Assembly: GCF_013394085.1 (NCBI RefSeq)
Contig: NZ_CP040910.1
Coordinates: 586,387-650,386 of the forward strand
Length of the DNA stretch: 64,000 nucleotides
Source: Limosilactobacillus fermentum
Lineage (GTDB): Bacteria > Bacillota > Bacilli > Lactobacillales > Lactobacillaceae
Reading direction: 5' to 3'
Shown: piece by piece, positions 35,532 to 45,293 of the stretch
How positions within the stretch are numbered: position 1 is the first letter of the stretch
How the letters are laid out: each line of letters opens with the position of its first letter
Position numbers and translations under genes: made by a program
Notes under the pieces: generated by a model
Seen by the model: the letters and a program-made list of their open reading frames with translations, nothing else
Database searches by the model: none
What the model was told of the DNA's origin: nothing

Positions 35532-38180
35532 ATGAAAGAACTGAAAAAACTGAACTCCGCCCAGATTCGGCGGATGTACTTAGACTTCTTTGTTCAACAC
35601 GGACACACCGAGATGCCGTCACGCTCCCTAGTGCCGGTTAACGACCCAACCCTGCTCTGGATCAACTCCGGGGTGGCAACAATGAAGAACTACTTCGATG
35701 GTAAGGTGGTTCCGGACAACCCGCGGATGACCTCTTCGCAAAAGAGTATCCGGACCAACGACATTGAAAACGTGGGGAAAACGGCCCGCCACCACACCAT
35801 GTTTGAAATGATGGGGAACTTCTCGGTTGGTGACTACTTCAAAAAGGAAGCCATCACCTGGGCCTGGGAACTGTTAACCAGTGACGAATGGTTTGGCTTT
35901 GACCCGGAACGCCTCTACATCACTTACTACCCGAAGGATAACGACGCCCACCAATTCTGGCTGGACGCCGGGGTCAAAGAAGACCACCTCTTAGCCGACC
36001 AGGATAACTTCTGGGACATTGGCCAGGGGCCGTCCGGTCCGGACACGGAAGTTTTTTACGACCGCGGCCAGGAAATGAACAACTTACCGGAAGACGATCC
36101 GGAATCCTATCCGGGGGGCGAAAACGAACGCTACCTGGAAATCTGGAACATCGTCTTCTCCCAGTTTAACCACACCCCAGAAGACACTTACGAACCGTTA
36201 CCGAACAAGAACATCGATACCGGGATGGGGCTGGAACGGGTCGTTTCAATCTTTGAAAACGCCAAGACCAACTTTGAAACCGACCTCTTCATGCCGCTGA
36301 TCAAGCAGGTAGAAGGCTTCTCTGCCGACAAGCAGTATGGCCAAAACGCCGCCGATGACGTTCAGTTCAAGATCATCGCCGACCACATCCGTTCGATCAC
36401 CTTTGCGATTGGCGACGGGGCCCTGCCATCCAACGTCGGGCGTGGCTACGTGATTCGCCGGCTCTTACGGCGTTCGGTGGTGGCCGGCAAGAAGTTAGGG
36501 ATTGACGAACCGTTCCTAGCTAAGATGGTACCCACCGTTGGCGAAATCATGAAGGACTACTACCCAGACGTCTTAGAAAACGCCGACTACATCGCCTCAG
36601 TGATCTCCTCTGAAGAAGACCGCTTCTCCGCCACTTTAAACGGGGGGCTGAGCCTGTTAAACAGCGTGATCGATGAGGCTAAGCAAACTGATGGCAAGCA
36701 AATCGACGGGAAAACGGCCTTCAAGCTTTACGATACCTACGGCTTCCCGGTTGAGCTGACCCGTGAATACGCAGCCGACGAGGGCTTGACCGTTGACGAA
36801 CAGGGCTTTGAAGCGGCGATGACCGAACAGCAAAACCGCGCCCGCAACGCCCGTGACATGGACAACGGGATGGGGGTGCAAAGCGACCTGTGGACCAACT
36901 TCACGGACGAAAGTAAGTACGTGGGCTACACCGACCTGGTGGTTGATAACGCCAAGGTAATCGGGTTGGCCGCCGACGGTAAGCAAGCTGACCAAGCGGA
37001 ACCGGGTCAACACGTCGACGTCATCTTCGACCAGACCCCGTTCTACGCCGAAATGGGGGGCCAAGTAGCTGACACCGGTCAGGTCATCGATAACTACGGC
37101 AAGGTGGTTGCCACGGTTAAAGACGTCCAACACGCCCCACACCAACAAAACCTCCACACCTTAGAGTTAACCGCCCCAATTAAGAAGGGCGCCCGCTACA
37201 AGTTAGTGGTGGACCGGGCCCGCCACCTCAAGATTGAAAAGAACCACACCGCCACCCACTTGCTGGACCAAGCCTTACGCAACGTCTTGGGCGGCCACAC
37301 CCAACAAGCCGGGTCCTTAGTGGAGGCCCACTACCTACGCTTTGACTTCAACCACTTCGGTCAGGTTACTAAAGAGGACCTTAAGAAGGTTGAAGACATG
37401 GTCAACGAACAGATCTGGAAGGAAATTCCGGTCACGACGGTCGAAACCGACATTGATTCCGCTAAGAAAATGGGGGCAATCGCCCTCTTCTCCGACAAGT
37501 ACGGTGACAAGGTACGCGTCGTTAAGATTGGTGATTTCAACACCGAATTCTGTGGTGGGGACCACGTCAAAAACACCAACGAAATCGGCCTCTTCAAGAT
37601 TGTTTCCGAAGGTGGGGTCGGCGCCGGGGTCCGGCGGATCGAAGCCGTGACGTCCAGTGACGCCTTTGCCTTCATGCAAGAGCGGGTCGACAGCCTAGAC
37701 CACATCGCCGCCGACCTGAAGGTGGCTCAAGTTAAGGAAGTCGCCCACCGGGTTAGTGAGTTGCAAGACCAGCTCAAGGAAGCCACGAAGCAAAACGAGG
37801 CCCTGCAAGCTAAGTTAGCCGCCCAACAAGCCGGCGACGTCTTCAACCAGGCGGAAGAAACGGCGAAGGGAACCTTGATTGCCGCCGAAGTTAAGGTGGC
37901 CGGAATGGACCAACTGCGTCAAATGGCTGACGATTGGCGCCAAAAGGATTACTCCGATGTCTTGGTCTTAGCCACGGCCGCTGGTGACAAGGCCAACCTC
38001 TTGGTAGCAGTCAAGGATGGCCTGGCCAAGACGGTCAAGGCTGGTGACTTGATCAAGGCAATTGCCCCGGCCATTAACGGGGGCGGGGGCGGTCGCCCAA
38101 CCCTGGCCCAGGCCGGCGGAAAGAACCCAGCCGGGATTAGCGAAGCTCTCAAGCTGGCTAGCCAATTCATGAATGATTAA
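35532..38180 (+). CDS. alaS: Alanyl-tRNA synthetase
   Basis: Class II synthetase that charges tRNA-Ala and edits Ser/Gly mischarging. The 882-residue protein has the class II core (motif 1 region with SQKSIRTNDIENVG, motif 2 TMFEMMGNFSVGDYFKKEA at about 95, motif 3 near GNGALPSNVGRGYVIRR with GD), an editing domain with HTATHLL at about 575 and CGGDH at about 675, and a C-Ala domain with glycine-rich NGGGGGRP. ATG at 35532 follows AAAGGAAAGG. It is controlled by the T-box leader upstream. Confidence 0.98.
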   Translation: MKELKKLNSAQIRRMYLDFFVQHGHTEMPSRSLVPVNDPTLLWINSGVATMKNYFDGKVVPDNPRMTSSQKSIRTNDIENVGKTARHHTMFEMMGNFSVGDYFKKEAITWAWELLTSDEWFGFDPERLYITYYPKDNDAHQFWLDAGVKEDHLLADQDNFWDIGQGPSGPDTEVFYDRGQEMNNLPEDDPESYPGGENERYLEIWNIVFSQFNHTPEDTYEPLPNKNIDTGMGLERVVSIFENAKTNFETDLFMPLIKQVEGFSADKQYGQNAADDVQFKIIADHIRSITFAIGDGALPSNVGRGYVIRRLLRRSVVAGKKLGIDEPFLAKMVPTVGEIMKDYYPDVLENADYIASVISSEEDRFSATLNGGLSLLNSVIDEAKQTDGKQIDGKTAFKLYDTYGFPVELTREYAADEGLTVDEQGFEAAMTEQQNRARNARDMDNGMGVQSDLWTNFTDESKYVGYTDLVVDNAKVIGLAADGKQADQAEPGQHVDVIFDQTPFYAEMGGQVADTGQVIDNYGKVVATVKDVQHAPHQQNLHTLELTAPIKKGARYKLVVDRARHLKIEKNHTATHLLDQALRNVLGGHTQQAGSLVEAHYLRFDFNHFGQVTKEDLKKVEDMVNEQIWKEIPVTTVETDIDSAKKMGAIALFSDKYGDKVRVVKIGDFNTEFCGGDHVKNTNEIGLFKIVSEGGVGAGVRRIEAVTSSDAFAFMQERVDSLDHIAADLKVAQVKEVAHRVSELQDQLKEATKQNEALQAKLAAQQAGDVFNQAEETAKGTLIAAEVKVAGMDQLRQMADDWRQKDYSDVLVLATAAGDKANLLVAVKDGLAKTVKAGDLIKAIAPAINGGGGGRPTLAQAGGKNPAGISEALKLASQFMND

Positions 38181-38262
38181 GGGAAAGTCGACATTTTCCT
38201 CCTCGGTAGACTGGATTTAGACACTAAGTCCGCGGGGAATTTCCTGGCACCATTACGAAATA

Positions 38263-38302
38263 AAACCCCTCACCGGCTTGCGCAAGCTGGTAGGGGTTTT
38301 TG
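38263..38302. terminator. Terminator after alaS
   Basis: AAAACCCCT and AGGGGTTTT plus ACCGGCTTG/CAAGCTGGT make a nearly perfect long stem with a CG loop, followed by a T-rich stretch. The sequence before it (38205-38250; TTTAGACACTAAGTCCGCGGGG) resembles a decayed right arm of the palindromic repeat. Confidence 0.82.
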
Positions 38303-38328
38303 TTTGGCCCCATTTCCGGGGGGCTAAA

Positions 38329-38357
38329 TTGTACTTTTGGTGGGGATATAGTACAAT
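38329..38357 (+). promoter_or_regulatory. Promoter of the ireB-ruvX operon
   Basis: TTGTAC (38329-38334) and TACAAT (38352-38357), 17 bases apart. The outer hexamers also form an inverted repeat (ATTGTAC and GTACAAT), which may be chance or an operator. Confidence 0.7.
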
Positions 38358-38389
38358 TAGCAATGGTACATTTGATGGAGGTGACTGAA

Positions 38390-38653
38390 ATGGCAACTGA
38401 TGAAACGATGTTTTTTGACTTTGATAAGTTGCACGAAAAAAACGTCAAAGAGACCCTTAAGACGGTCTATGATGCCCTTGAAGAAAAGGGCTACAACCCG
38501 ATTAACCAGATCGTGGGTTACCTCTTGTCTGGTGATCCTGCCTACATTCCGCGGCTAAACAACGCCCGGAACTTGATTCGCCAGCACGAGCGCGATGAAA
38601 TTATCGAAGAACTCGTTCGGTCCTACCTGAAGAACAGTGGGGACGTTCAGTAA
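38390..38653 (+). CDS. ireB: IreB-family regulatory phosphoprotein (UPF0297)
   Basis: Small cytosolic protein of 87 residues. In Enterococcus, IreB is a substrate of the Ser/Thr kinase IreK and affects cephalosporin resistance. The sequence has the typical MFFDFD near the N-terminus and [20 protein letters not shown] in the middle. ATG at 38390 follows GGAGGTGAC; frames opening further upstream run through the promoter. Its stop overlaps the ruvX start (TAATG), so the two are translationally coupled. Confidence 0.95.
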   Translation: MATDETMFFDFDKLHEKNVKETLKTVYDALEEKGYNPINQIVGYLLSGDPAYIPRLNNARNLIRQHERDEIIEELVRSYLKNSGDVQ

Positions 38654-39090
38654 TGCGCTTATTAGGATTAGACGTTGGCTCCAAGACGGTGGGGGTGGCG
38701 GAAAGCGATCCCTTGGGCTGGACGGCCCAAGCCGTGGAAATCATCCCCATTGATGAGGAAGCGGAGGTCTTTGGCTTAGAGCGGGTGGCGGAACTGGTTA
38801 AATCCCGTCAGGTCGCTGGTTTTGTGCTCGGCCTACCCAAGAACATGAATAACACGGAGGGACCACGGGTTGAAGCGGCACGCCATTACGGTGAGCTCTT
38901 GGAGGAGCGGTTTGGTTTGCCAATCGACTATCAAGATGAGCGCTTAACCACGGTCCAAGCCCACCGGATGTTAGTCGAAGAGGCTGACGTTTCCCGGCGC
39001 AAACAAAAAAAGGTGATCGACGAATTGGCGGCCACCTTAATCTTACAGAATTACTTGGATCGCCACGGTAAGTTGTGCGCCAAGCTATAG
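38653..39090 (+). CDS. ruvX: RuvX/YqgF-family RNase H-fold nuclease (putative Holliday junction resolvase)
   Basis: RNase H-like nuclease of 145 residues, acting in pre-16S rRNA processing in E. coli and proposed to resolve Holliday junctions. It has [16 protein letters not shown] at the N-terminus (first catalytic Asp), GLPKNMNN at about 57 and DERLTT at about 96. Middle gene of the conserved ireB-ruvX-DUF1292 operon. Confidence 0.95.
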   Translation: MRLLGLDVGSKTVGVAESDPLGWTAQAVEIIPIDEEAEVFGLERVAELVKSRQVAGFVLGLPKNMNNTEGPRVEAARHYGELLEERFGLPIDYQDERLTTVQAHRMLVEEADVSRRKQKKVIDELAATLILQNYLDRHGKLCAKL

Positions 39091-39101
39091 GAGGAATTGT
39101 C

Positions 39102-39407
39102 ATGAGTGAGCAAACGCCACGCGATGACGGCGAAATCTTCACCCTGGTTGATGAAGCCGGCAACGAAGAATTATACAAAGAGGCAATGCGTTTCCAATCA
39201 CCGGAGACGGGCAAGTGGTACATCTGCCTCTACCCGCTGGACGAAGAAAACGACGAGGAGGTTGGGATTCAGGCCTTTGCCTTTGAAGAACCTACTTCAG
39301 AAGAAGACGAGTTAGAACTATTGCCGATCGAAAACGATGCCGAATGGGAAATGGTCCAAGAGGTGCTTAACACCTTTATCGATGACGATGGCAATTTTAA
39401 CGCCTAA
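39102..39407 (+). CDS. DUF1292 family protein (YrzB-like)
   Basis: Acidic cytosolic protein of 101 residues of unknown function, almost always linked to ruvX and ireB in Firmicutes. It contains ITLVDE-like FTLVDEAGNEELY near the N-terminus and a very acidic C-terminal half. ATG at 39102 lies seven bases after GGAGGAA. A strong terminator follows. Confidence 0.9.
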   Translation: MSEQTPRDDGEIFTLVDEAGNEELYKEAMRFQSPETGKWYICLYPLDEENDEEVGIQAFAFEEPTSEEDELELLPIENDAEWEMVQEVLNTFIDDDGNFNA

Positions 39408-39413
39408 TATTAT

Positions 39414-39452
39414 AAGAGGCTGGGAGGAAACCATGTTTTCCCCCAGCCTCTT
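39414..39452. terminator. Terminator after the DUF1292 gene
   Basis: AAGAGGCTGGGAGGAAA against TTTTCCCCCAGCCTCTT, followed by GCTGTATATCCGGATG. It belongs to the recurrent GGCTGGGAGGAAA hairpin group and, being symmetrical, could also stop rnhC transcripts from the other strand. Confidence 0.82.
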
Positions 39453-39529
39453 GCTGTATATCCGGATGTGCTAGTTTGAGCAGTAGTTTAAGTGGGGGCC
39501 ACCGAAACAAGACGGAAGCTTTCCCTATT

Positions 39530-40435
39530 TTATTGGCGAGCCAGCTGGCGGGCCTTTTGGGTGTTAGCGAAGTGGACCTTGGCAAACTGGTTGAGGTCGA
39601 GGCCCTTGCGGATTAGCTTGGCGGCGATTAAGTCGACGGCGTGACCGGCCCCAATTGGCAGGGTGATGCCGGCTTGTTCAGACAGGGTATCCATTGCCTT
39701 CAACGATTGGTAGCGGGCGACGATCGAGGCCGCTGCCACCGCCACGTGAGCTTGTTCCCCCTTGGTTTGAAAATAAACGTGGTGGCTAACAATCTGTGGT
39801 TGGCCCTGCAAATAATTAAAGTAGGTCCGTTCACTGACGAACTGGTCAATCAAGATGGCCTGCGGCTTGGTGGCTAACCGTTCTAACGTCTTAGCGAGAA
39901 CGTAGTTGTGGCACAGGGCCTTTAACTGGGCCTGGTTATACTTTTTCATGCGGGCGTTATAGGCCGCGGGCATCAAGTTGAGGTAGGTGACCGGGCAAGT
40001 TGCCATGATCTGTTTGGCCAAGCGAATGATTTCCGGGTCGGTTAGTTTTTTGGAATCGGCGACGCCCAGCTGGGTGAGGGAAGCGACTTGGTCGGCGGCG
40101 ACAAAGACGGCCGCCGTGGTGAGGGGGCCAAAGTAAGAGCCCACCCCGACCTCATCGGACCCCAAGACCGACCAGGTGGCAAAACCGGCGGGTAAGCCAG
40201 CCGGGGCAGGTGTCGAACGCGAGGGGGCTGGGGCGTCGTTTGGTTGCCACCGGGCGGCCTCTTGGTTGGCAAGGGCGCCCTGAAACATCACCTTGTGGCT
40301 CTTGGTGTAGCCGGTCACGGTGACCCCCTTTAGCTTGGCGTGAAAGGACGCCCCGGCCGGGAGGGTTCCCGGGGCCTGGTAGGTTGACTTCATCTGTTCA
40401 AAGGTCGGTGTATCAACGTTAATTACGATGTTCAT
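39530..40435 (-). CDS. rnhC: Ribonuclease HIII
   Basis: Removes RNA from RNA-DNA hybrids. The 301-residue protein has an N-terminal substrate-binding domain (about 1-85) and a type 2 RNase H catalytic domain beginning with GSDEVGVGSYFGP at about 98-110 (the D-E-G core). A further Asp is in IDQFVSE, and a C-terminal part contains PIGAG. The start is ATG at 40435 (minus strand) behind AAAGGGGAG; a longer frame to 40522 reaches into the divergent cvpA start region and is rejected. It is transcribed against its neighbours. Confidence 0.94.
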   Translation of the reverse strand: MNIVINVDTPTFEQMKSTYQAPGTLPAGASFHAKLKGVTVTGYTKSHKVMFQGALANQEAARWQPNDAPAPSRSTPAPAGLPAGFATWSVLGSDEVGVGSYFGPLTTAAVFVAADQVASLTQLGVADSKKLTDPEIIRLAKQIMATCPVTYLNLMPAAYNARMKKYNQAQLKALCHNYVLAKTLERLATKPQAILIDQFVSERTYFNYLQGQPQIVSHHVYFQTKGEQAHVAVAAASIVARYQSLKAMDTLSEQAGITLPIGAGHAVDLIAAKLIRKGLDLNQFAKVHFANTQKARQLARQ

Positions 40436-40522
40436 GTTGCTCCCCTTTCTGTTGCAATCCCTACGATAGCAAATCCGGGGTGAAAATGCTAAAATATTCA
40501 GTGAAAATTTAGGAGGGAACAC

Positions 40523-41050
40523 ATGATCCTTACCGCCATTATCATCATCATTTTAATGGGTTGTTGGATTCACGGCCGCCGGATGGGGCTGATCGGCCTG
40601 GTAATTACGACGGTCGCTTATTTTTTGGCGTGGTTGATGGCCCGGCTGGGGGCCCGGTTTGTGGGGGCCGCGTTGGCTGGTATCTTACCGTCGATCACCG
40701 ACAGCACCAATTCAACGGTCACGAGCCTGTTAAAGACGAGCACCAGCGAGTTTTTCTACAGTGGGGTCAGCTTTATGCTGATCTTTTGGGCGATCACCTT
40801 TTTCTCCCGCTGGTTGTTGCACCGCTTTAACTGGGTCCGCCAGGTTCCGGTGGTCGGGACGGTTAACGGCTGGGCCGGCGGGGCGCTAGATTGCCTGTTG
40901 GGGTATTTAATCATCTTCGTCTTTTTGTTCATCTTCCAGCTCCTCCCCGTTGATTGGTGGCAAAGCCAACTAGCGGCGTCGGGATTGGCCCAGTGGATCA
41001 TTAATCAAACCCCGGGGATGGCCAAGGTGGTCATCTCCTGGGTCATTTAA
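40523..41050 (+). CDS. CvpA family membrane protein
   Basis: Integral membrane protein of 175 residues with four to five hydrophobic segments, similar to CvpA (colicin V production) and its Firmicutes YshB-like relatives; function unknown, possibly envelope-related. ATG at 40523 follows TAGGAGGG. It is divergent from rnhC and directly upstream of mutS2, the usual Firmicutes arrangement (rnhC, cvpA, mutS2). Confidence 0.9.
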   Translation: MILTAIIIIILMGCWIHGRRMGLIGLVITTVAYFLAWLMARLGARFVGAALAGILPSITDSTNSTVTSLLKTSTSEFFYSGVSFMLIFWAITFFSRWLLHRFNWVRQVPVVGTVNGWAGGALDCLLGYLIIFVFLFIFQLLPVDWWQSQLAASGLAQWIINQTPGMAKVVISWVI

Positions 41051-41061
41051 GGAGGATCGAT

Positions 41062-43443
41062 TTGTCAATGAACCATAAAATTTTAGAAACCTTAGAGTAC
41101 GGCCGGGTCAAGGGGCAGCTCGCCCAGTTTATCGTTTCGGCCACGGGACGGGCGGAACTGGCTAAGCTCGAACCCCAAACCGATTACACCACCATTCACC
41201 ATTGGGTGGAAGAAACGGAGGATGGGGCCGACCTATTACGTTTGGTCGGGGGAATTCCCCTGCCGGAGTTAGCCGACGTTAGCCCCCAACTCAAGCGCTT
41301 GAAGGTGCAAGCCAGCTTAAACGGGACCGAACTGGCCCAGATCACCCAGGTCTTGCGGACCAGCATGGCGGTGCAAAACTTTTTTGAGGGCCTAGTCGAA
41401 AAGAAAATTCGCTTGCGGACCATTGATAACCTGGCGACGTCATTGGTGACGATTCCGGAGGTTACCCGGCGCCTCGCTCGCTCACTGGATCCGGACGGCC
41501 GGGTGACCGATGAGGCATCAACTAAGCTACATGGGGTTCGTCAGTTGATCACCCAAACCGAAGTTGATATTCGCCACGAACTGGAGCGTTACACCCGGGG
41601 CAAGCAGGCCAAGAAGCTGTCGGACCCGATTATTACGATCAGAAACGACCGCTACGTAATCCCAGTCTTGGCTCAGTACCGCAACCAGTTTGGCGGGGTG
41701 GTCCACGACCAATCAGCGTCCGGGCAAACCCTCTACATTGAGCCGGGGAGCGTGGTGGAGTTAAATAACCGCTTGCGCCAAGCCCAAATTGAGGAACGCC
41801 AAGAGGTACGTAAGGTCCTAGCGGAGTTATCAGACCTGGTGCGCCCCTACCGCAACGACATCGCGCAAAATGCCCAGTTGCTAGGCCACCTCGACTTGAT
41901 TAACGCCAAGGCCAAGTTGGCGGCGGCGATGAAGGCGAGCGTACCGCTTTTAAACCAGGAGGGTGAGGTCAACTTACGGATGGCCCGTCACCCCTTGATC
42001 GACCAGGAGAAGGTGGTTGCCAACGACATTGCCCTGGGTAAGGACTACCAGGCAATCGTGATCACGGGGCCGAACACCGGTGGGAAGACGATCACCTTAA
42101 AGACCCTGGGCTTAATCCAGTTAATGGCCCAGTCGGGGATGTTTATCCCGGCCAACGAAAACTCGACGGTCGCCATTTTTGATAACGTCTTTGCCGACAT
42201 TGGGGATGAGCAGTCGTTGGAACAAAACCTGTCGACCTTCTCTGGCCACATGGAAAACGTTAAGCGGATCTTAGAACAAATCACCGCTAACTCCCTGGTA
42301 CTCTTGGACGAACTGGGGGCCGGGACCGACCCTAAGGAAGGGGCGGCCCTGGCGATGGCAATCCTCGACCAAATTGGGGCAACGGGTAGCGAAGTCGTCG
42401 TGACGACCCACTACCCGGAACTGAAGGTCTACGGCTACGACCGGGCCAAGACAATCAACGCCTCAATGGAATTTGACCAGCAAACCCTTCAGCCGACCTA
42501 CCGGCTCTTACTTGGGGTGCCAGGGCAGTCCAATGGGATCGCGATCGCCAAGCGGCTAGGGATTGAGCAAGCGGTCATTGACGAGGCCTCATCGTTGGTC
42601 TCTGATGACAGCCAGGACTTAAACAAGATGATCGGTGACCTGGTCGAACAACGCAAGCGGGCCCGGGAGGAAAACGAACGGCTTCAGGCGTTAGTTAAGG
42701 AAAACGCGGCCACCAAAGAGGAGTTAGACGCCAAACTCGATCGCTTTAACGAGCAGCGCGATAAGCTCTTGGAACGGGCCCGTTCGGAGGCCAACCACGA
42801 GGTTTCCCAAGCTAAAAAGAAGGCCAACCAGATTATCCACCACCTCCGACAACTAGAAATTCAGGGCGCCACGGTTAAGGAAAATGAATTAATTGACGCC
42901 CAGGGGGCCTTAAACGCCCTACACAAGGATAACCCACGCTTAAATCACAACAGCGTTTTACAACGGGCCAAGCAAAAGCACCAACTTAAGGTGGGGGACC
43001 ACGTCAACGTCAAGTCCTATGGCCAGCAAGGGGTCTTGTTAAACAAGCGCGGCGCCCATAAGTGGGAGGTCCAACTGGGAATTTTGAAGATGGCCATTGA
43101 CGAGGCCGACCTCGAAAAGATTTCGGCTAAGCAGGCTAAGCAAGCCGAGAAAAAGCACGCTCAGCCCCGGCGAATGGCGGTGCGGACGATTCAAACGCGG
43201 CAAACCAGTGCCCGGTTAGACTTGCGGGGTCACCGTTACGAAGAGGCGATGAGTGAACTGGCGTCCTTTATTGACCACGCCTTGTTAAACAACTTGCCGT
43301 CGGTAACGATCATCCACGGGAAGGGGACCGGGGCCCTACGTAAGGGGACCCAACAGTACCTCCAGAGCAACCCCCGGGTAAAAAACTTTGAATACGCTAG
43401 CCCTAGCAATGGGGGCGACGGGGCAACGATCGCCTACTTTTAG
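41062..43443 (+). CDS. mutS2: MutS2 (ribosome rescue/endonuclease MutS-like protein)
   Basis: MutS-like ATPase without the mismatch-binding domain. In Bacillus it acts on collided ribosomes (also called RqcU); older work links it to suppressing recombination. The roughly 793-residue protein has GPNTGGKT at about 336-343, DELGAGTDP at about 415, a long coiled coil (about 515-640) and a C-terminal Smr domain with LDLRGHRYEEA and IIHGKGTGALR. The start may be TTG 41062 (six bases after AGGAGG) or ATG 41068; TTG has the better spacing. Confidence 0.95.
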   Translation: MSMNHKILETLEYGRVKGQLAQFIVSATGRAELAKLEPQTDYTTIHHWVEETEDGADLLRLVGGIPLPELADVSPQLKRLKVQASLNGTELAQITQVLRTSMAVQNFFEGLVEKKIRLRTIDNLATSLVTIPEVTRRLARSLDPDGRVTDEASTKLHGVRQLITQTEVDIRHELERYTRGKQAKKLSDPIITIRNDRYVIPVLAQYRNQFGGVVHDQSASGQTLYIEPGSVVELNNRLRQAQIEERQEVRKVLAELSDLVRPYRNDIAQNAQLLGHLDLINAKAKLAAAMKASVPLLNQEGEVNLRMARHPLIDQEKVVANDIALGKDYQAIVITGPNTGGKTITLKTLGLIQLMAQSGMFIPANENSTVAIFDNVFADIGDEQSLEQNLSTFSGHMENVKRILEQITANSLVLLDELGAGTDPKEGAALAMAILDQIGATGSEVVVTTHYPELKVYGYDRAKTINASMEFDQQTLQPTYRLLLGVPGQSNGIAIAKRLGIEQAVIDEASSLVSDDSQDLNKMIGDLVEQRKRAREENERLQALVKENAATKEELDAKLDRFNEQRDKLLERARSEANHEVSQAKKKANQIIHHLRQLEIQGATVKENELIDAQGALNALHKDNPRLNHNSVLQRAKQKHQLKVGDHVNVKSYGQQGVLLNKRGAHKWEVQLGILKMAIDEADLEKISAKQAKQAEKKHAQPRRMAVRTIQTRQTSARLDLRGHRYEEAMSELASFIDHALLNNLPSVTIIHGKGTGALRKGTQQYLQSNPRVKNFEYASPSNGGDGATIAYF

Positions 43444-43515
43444 CGGGTGAATCGGGGCGCCGGACCATTAAATAAATGGTAAAATAGGGGTAATTAAACA
43501 AAGGGAGGTTGGAGC

Positions 43516-43830
43516 ATGTCAGTACACGAAACAAGCGACGCCACTTTTGAACAAGACACGGCGACCGGCGTGGCCCTAATTGATTTTTGGGCGACCTGGT
43601 GTGGACCGTGCCGGATGCAGTCACCAGTTATTGAAGCCCTCGACCAGGAAATGGGGGAGCAAGTTGGTTTTCACAAGCTAGACGTGGACGCTAACCACAA
43701 CGTGGCCGAACAGTTTCAGATCATGAGTATTCCCACCCTAATGATTACCAAGGACGGCCAGGTAGTCGACCAATTAATCGGCTACCACAGCAAAGAGCAG
43801 GTCGCCCAACTTTTAAAACAATACCTCTAG
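43516..43830 (+). CDS. trxA: Thioredoxin
   Basis: Cytosolic disulfide reductant of 104 residues. The active site is WCGPC with C29 and C32, cis-Pro is in IPTLM, and the fold length is standard. ATG at 43516 follows AAGGGAGGTTGG. It is the natural electron donor for Tpx, whose gene is broken at 4923-5417. A -10-like TAAAAT lies at about 43481. Confidence 0.97.
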   Translation: MSVHETSDATFEQDTATGVALIDFWATWCGPCRMQSPVIEALDQEMGEQVGFHKLDVDANHNVAEQFQIMSIPTLMITKDGQVVDQLIGYHSKEQVAQLLKQYL

Positions 43831-43834
43831 TCAT

Positions 43835-43882
43835 AAGGGGGACGCTGGTTAGAAGCTTGTTTCTAATTGGCGCCCCCCTTTT
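43835..43882 (+). terminator. Terminator after trxA
   Basis: AAGGGGGACGCTGGTTAGAA against TTCTAATTGGCGCCCCCCTT with minor mismatches, then TTTTC; a long, strong stem. Confidence 0.83.
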
Positions 43883-43975
43883 CGATTTTCTTAAAAATTG
43901 GACCAGGACTTGTAATTTTTCCCTAAGCGCGTTTAACTAGGAAGGTGTGAATTTTAGTGAAATGGGGAATGACGG

Positions 43976-45238
43976 ATGCAACTCCGACAACAACTACAAA
44001 GGAACCTCCCGATTATTATTGCCACGGTGGTAATCGGGGTGATTGTGGGGACAAGTTCAGCCTTACTAAGTCTCTTTTTGGACCACGTTGAGCACCTTTT
44101 TTTGGGCTTTCAAGAGAGTAACCGGATGCCGGTGAACCTGGACGCCAGCGCTATTCACCGGGGCTTGTCGGTAATAGCGGGGGGGATCCTAGCTGGGTTC
44201 TCTTGGTACCTCCTACAAAAAAAGGGCTACCGTCCGGTGGGGCTAGCTAAGGCCGTGGAAGGACAACGGATGCCCCTTTTCCGCACCCTTGCCCACGTCT
44301 TAACCCAGATCTTCTTCGTTGGGACCGGGGGCTCAATTGGGCGTGAATTGGCACCACGGGAGGCCGGGGCCGCCTTTGCCCAGAAGTGGGAAGATTTTGC
44401 TAACCAACACCCCGCTTTAACACTGGAAGACGACGATAAACGCTTGTTGGTGGCGGCCGCTGCCGGAGCGGGCTTTGCCGGGGTCTACATCGCCCCGATT
44501 ACCGGCGCCTTCTTTTGCATGGAACTACTCTACAAACGAATTACCCCACGGGCGATCGCCGTCTCGTTGACCATGTCTTCGATCGCCACCATGATTGGTG
44601 CTTTGGTCAAGGGTTACGTTCCTTACTACCTGGTCTCTGACCGGGAGCTTTCGTTACGCTTGCTCCCCTACGTTATCGTGGTCGCCCCGTTAATGGGGTG
44701 GTTAGGCCACCTCTTTGGGCGGGCGATCAAGGCTTGTAGCGCCAAGCGACCCCACCAAGTCAAACTATTGGTGCTCTTTCCAATCGTCGGCCTGGTGACC
44801 GGGTTAGTGGCCGCCGTTTACCCCCAAATCATGGGGAACGGGCGGGGGTTAGCCCAGTTGGCAATGTCGACGACGGCACCGAGCCGTATCGCCATCGTGG
44901 CCCTGTTCTTTGGTTTGGTGGCCAAACCAATCGTCACCCTGATGACGATTCGTTTTGGGGGCTACGGTGGGGTCTTGACCCCGTCCATTTCAATTGGTGC
45001 CTCACTGGGGGTCTTGCTAGGGATGGTGTACGCCATTATTGTGCCGGGCATCCCACTCGCCCAGTTCGCCGTGGTCGGGGCGGTCGCCTTTTTGACCTCC
45101 TCGCAAACGGCGCCTTTAATGGCCCTCTTTATGCTCTTTGAAGTTTGCCACCTGGCTAGCGGTTCCTTTTTGATGCTAGCGCTAGCGGCGGGTTTATCGA
45201 TCGCCGTTAATAAGTGGCTGAGTGCGGCGAGCAACTAA
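43976..45238 (+). CDS. ClC-family chloride channel/transporter (divergent)
   Basis: Membrane protein of 420 residues with 10 or more hydrophobic segments. The Cl-binding motifs are partly changed. The gating-glutamate stretch reads GRELAPREAG rather than GREGP, the first motif (GSGIP in classic ClC) is not recognisable around PVGLAKAVEG, and the third (GGVLTP, about 320-325) is kept. It may carry another anion, or belong to a divergent ClC subfamily common in lactobacilli. ATG at 43976 is preceded by GGGGAATGACGG. Single-gene unit with its own terminator. Confidence 0.85.
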   Translation: MQLRQQLQRNLPIIIATVVIGVIVGTSSALLSLFLDHVEHLFLGFQESNRMPVNLDASAIHRGLSVIAGGILAGFSWYLLQKKGYRPVGLAKAVEGQRMPLFRTLAHVLTQIFFVGTGGSIGRELAPREAGAAFAQKWEDFANQHPALTLEDDDKRLLVAAAAGAGFAGVYIAPITGAFFCMELLYKRITPRAIAVSLTMSSIATMIGALVKGYVPYYLVSDRELSLRLLPYVIVVAPLMGWLGHLFGRAIKACSAKRPHQVKLLVLFPIVGLVTGLVAAVYPQIMGNGRGLAQLAMSTTAPSRIAIVALFFGLVAKPIVTLMTIRFGGYGGVLTPSISIGASLGVLLGMVYAIIVPGIPLAQFAVVGAVAFLTSSQTAPLMALFMLFEVCHLASGSFLMLALAAGLSIAVNKWLSAASN

Positions 45239-45241
45239 AAA

Positions 45242-45273
45242 AAGAAGCTGGAAAATTCCAGCTTCTTTTTTTT
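45242..45273. terminator. Terminator after the ClC gene
   Basis: AAGAAGCTGGAA and TTCCAGCTTCTT (12 bp, two-base loop) followed by eight T; the preceding A-run lets it also serve the minus-strand gene. Confidence 0.88.
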
Positions 45274-45293
45274 AATCTCTGTGGATAAGGTAG

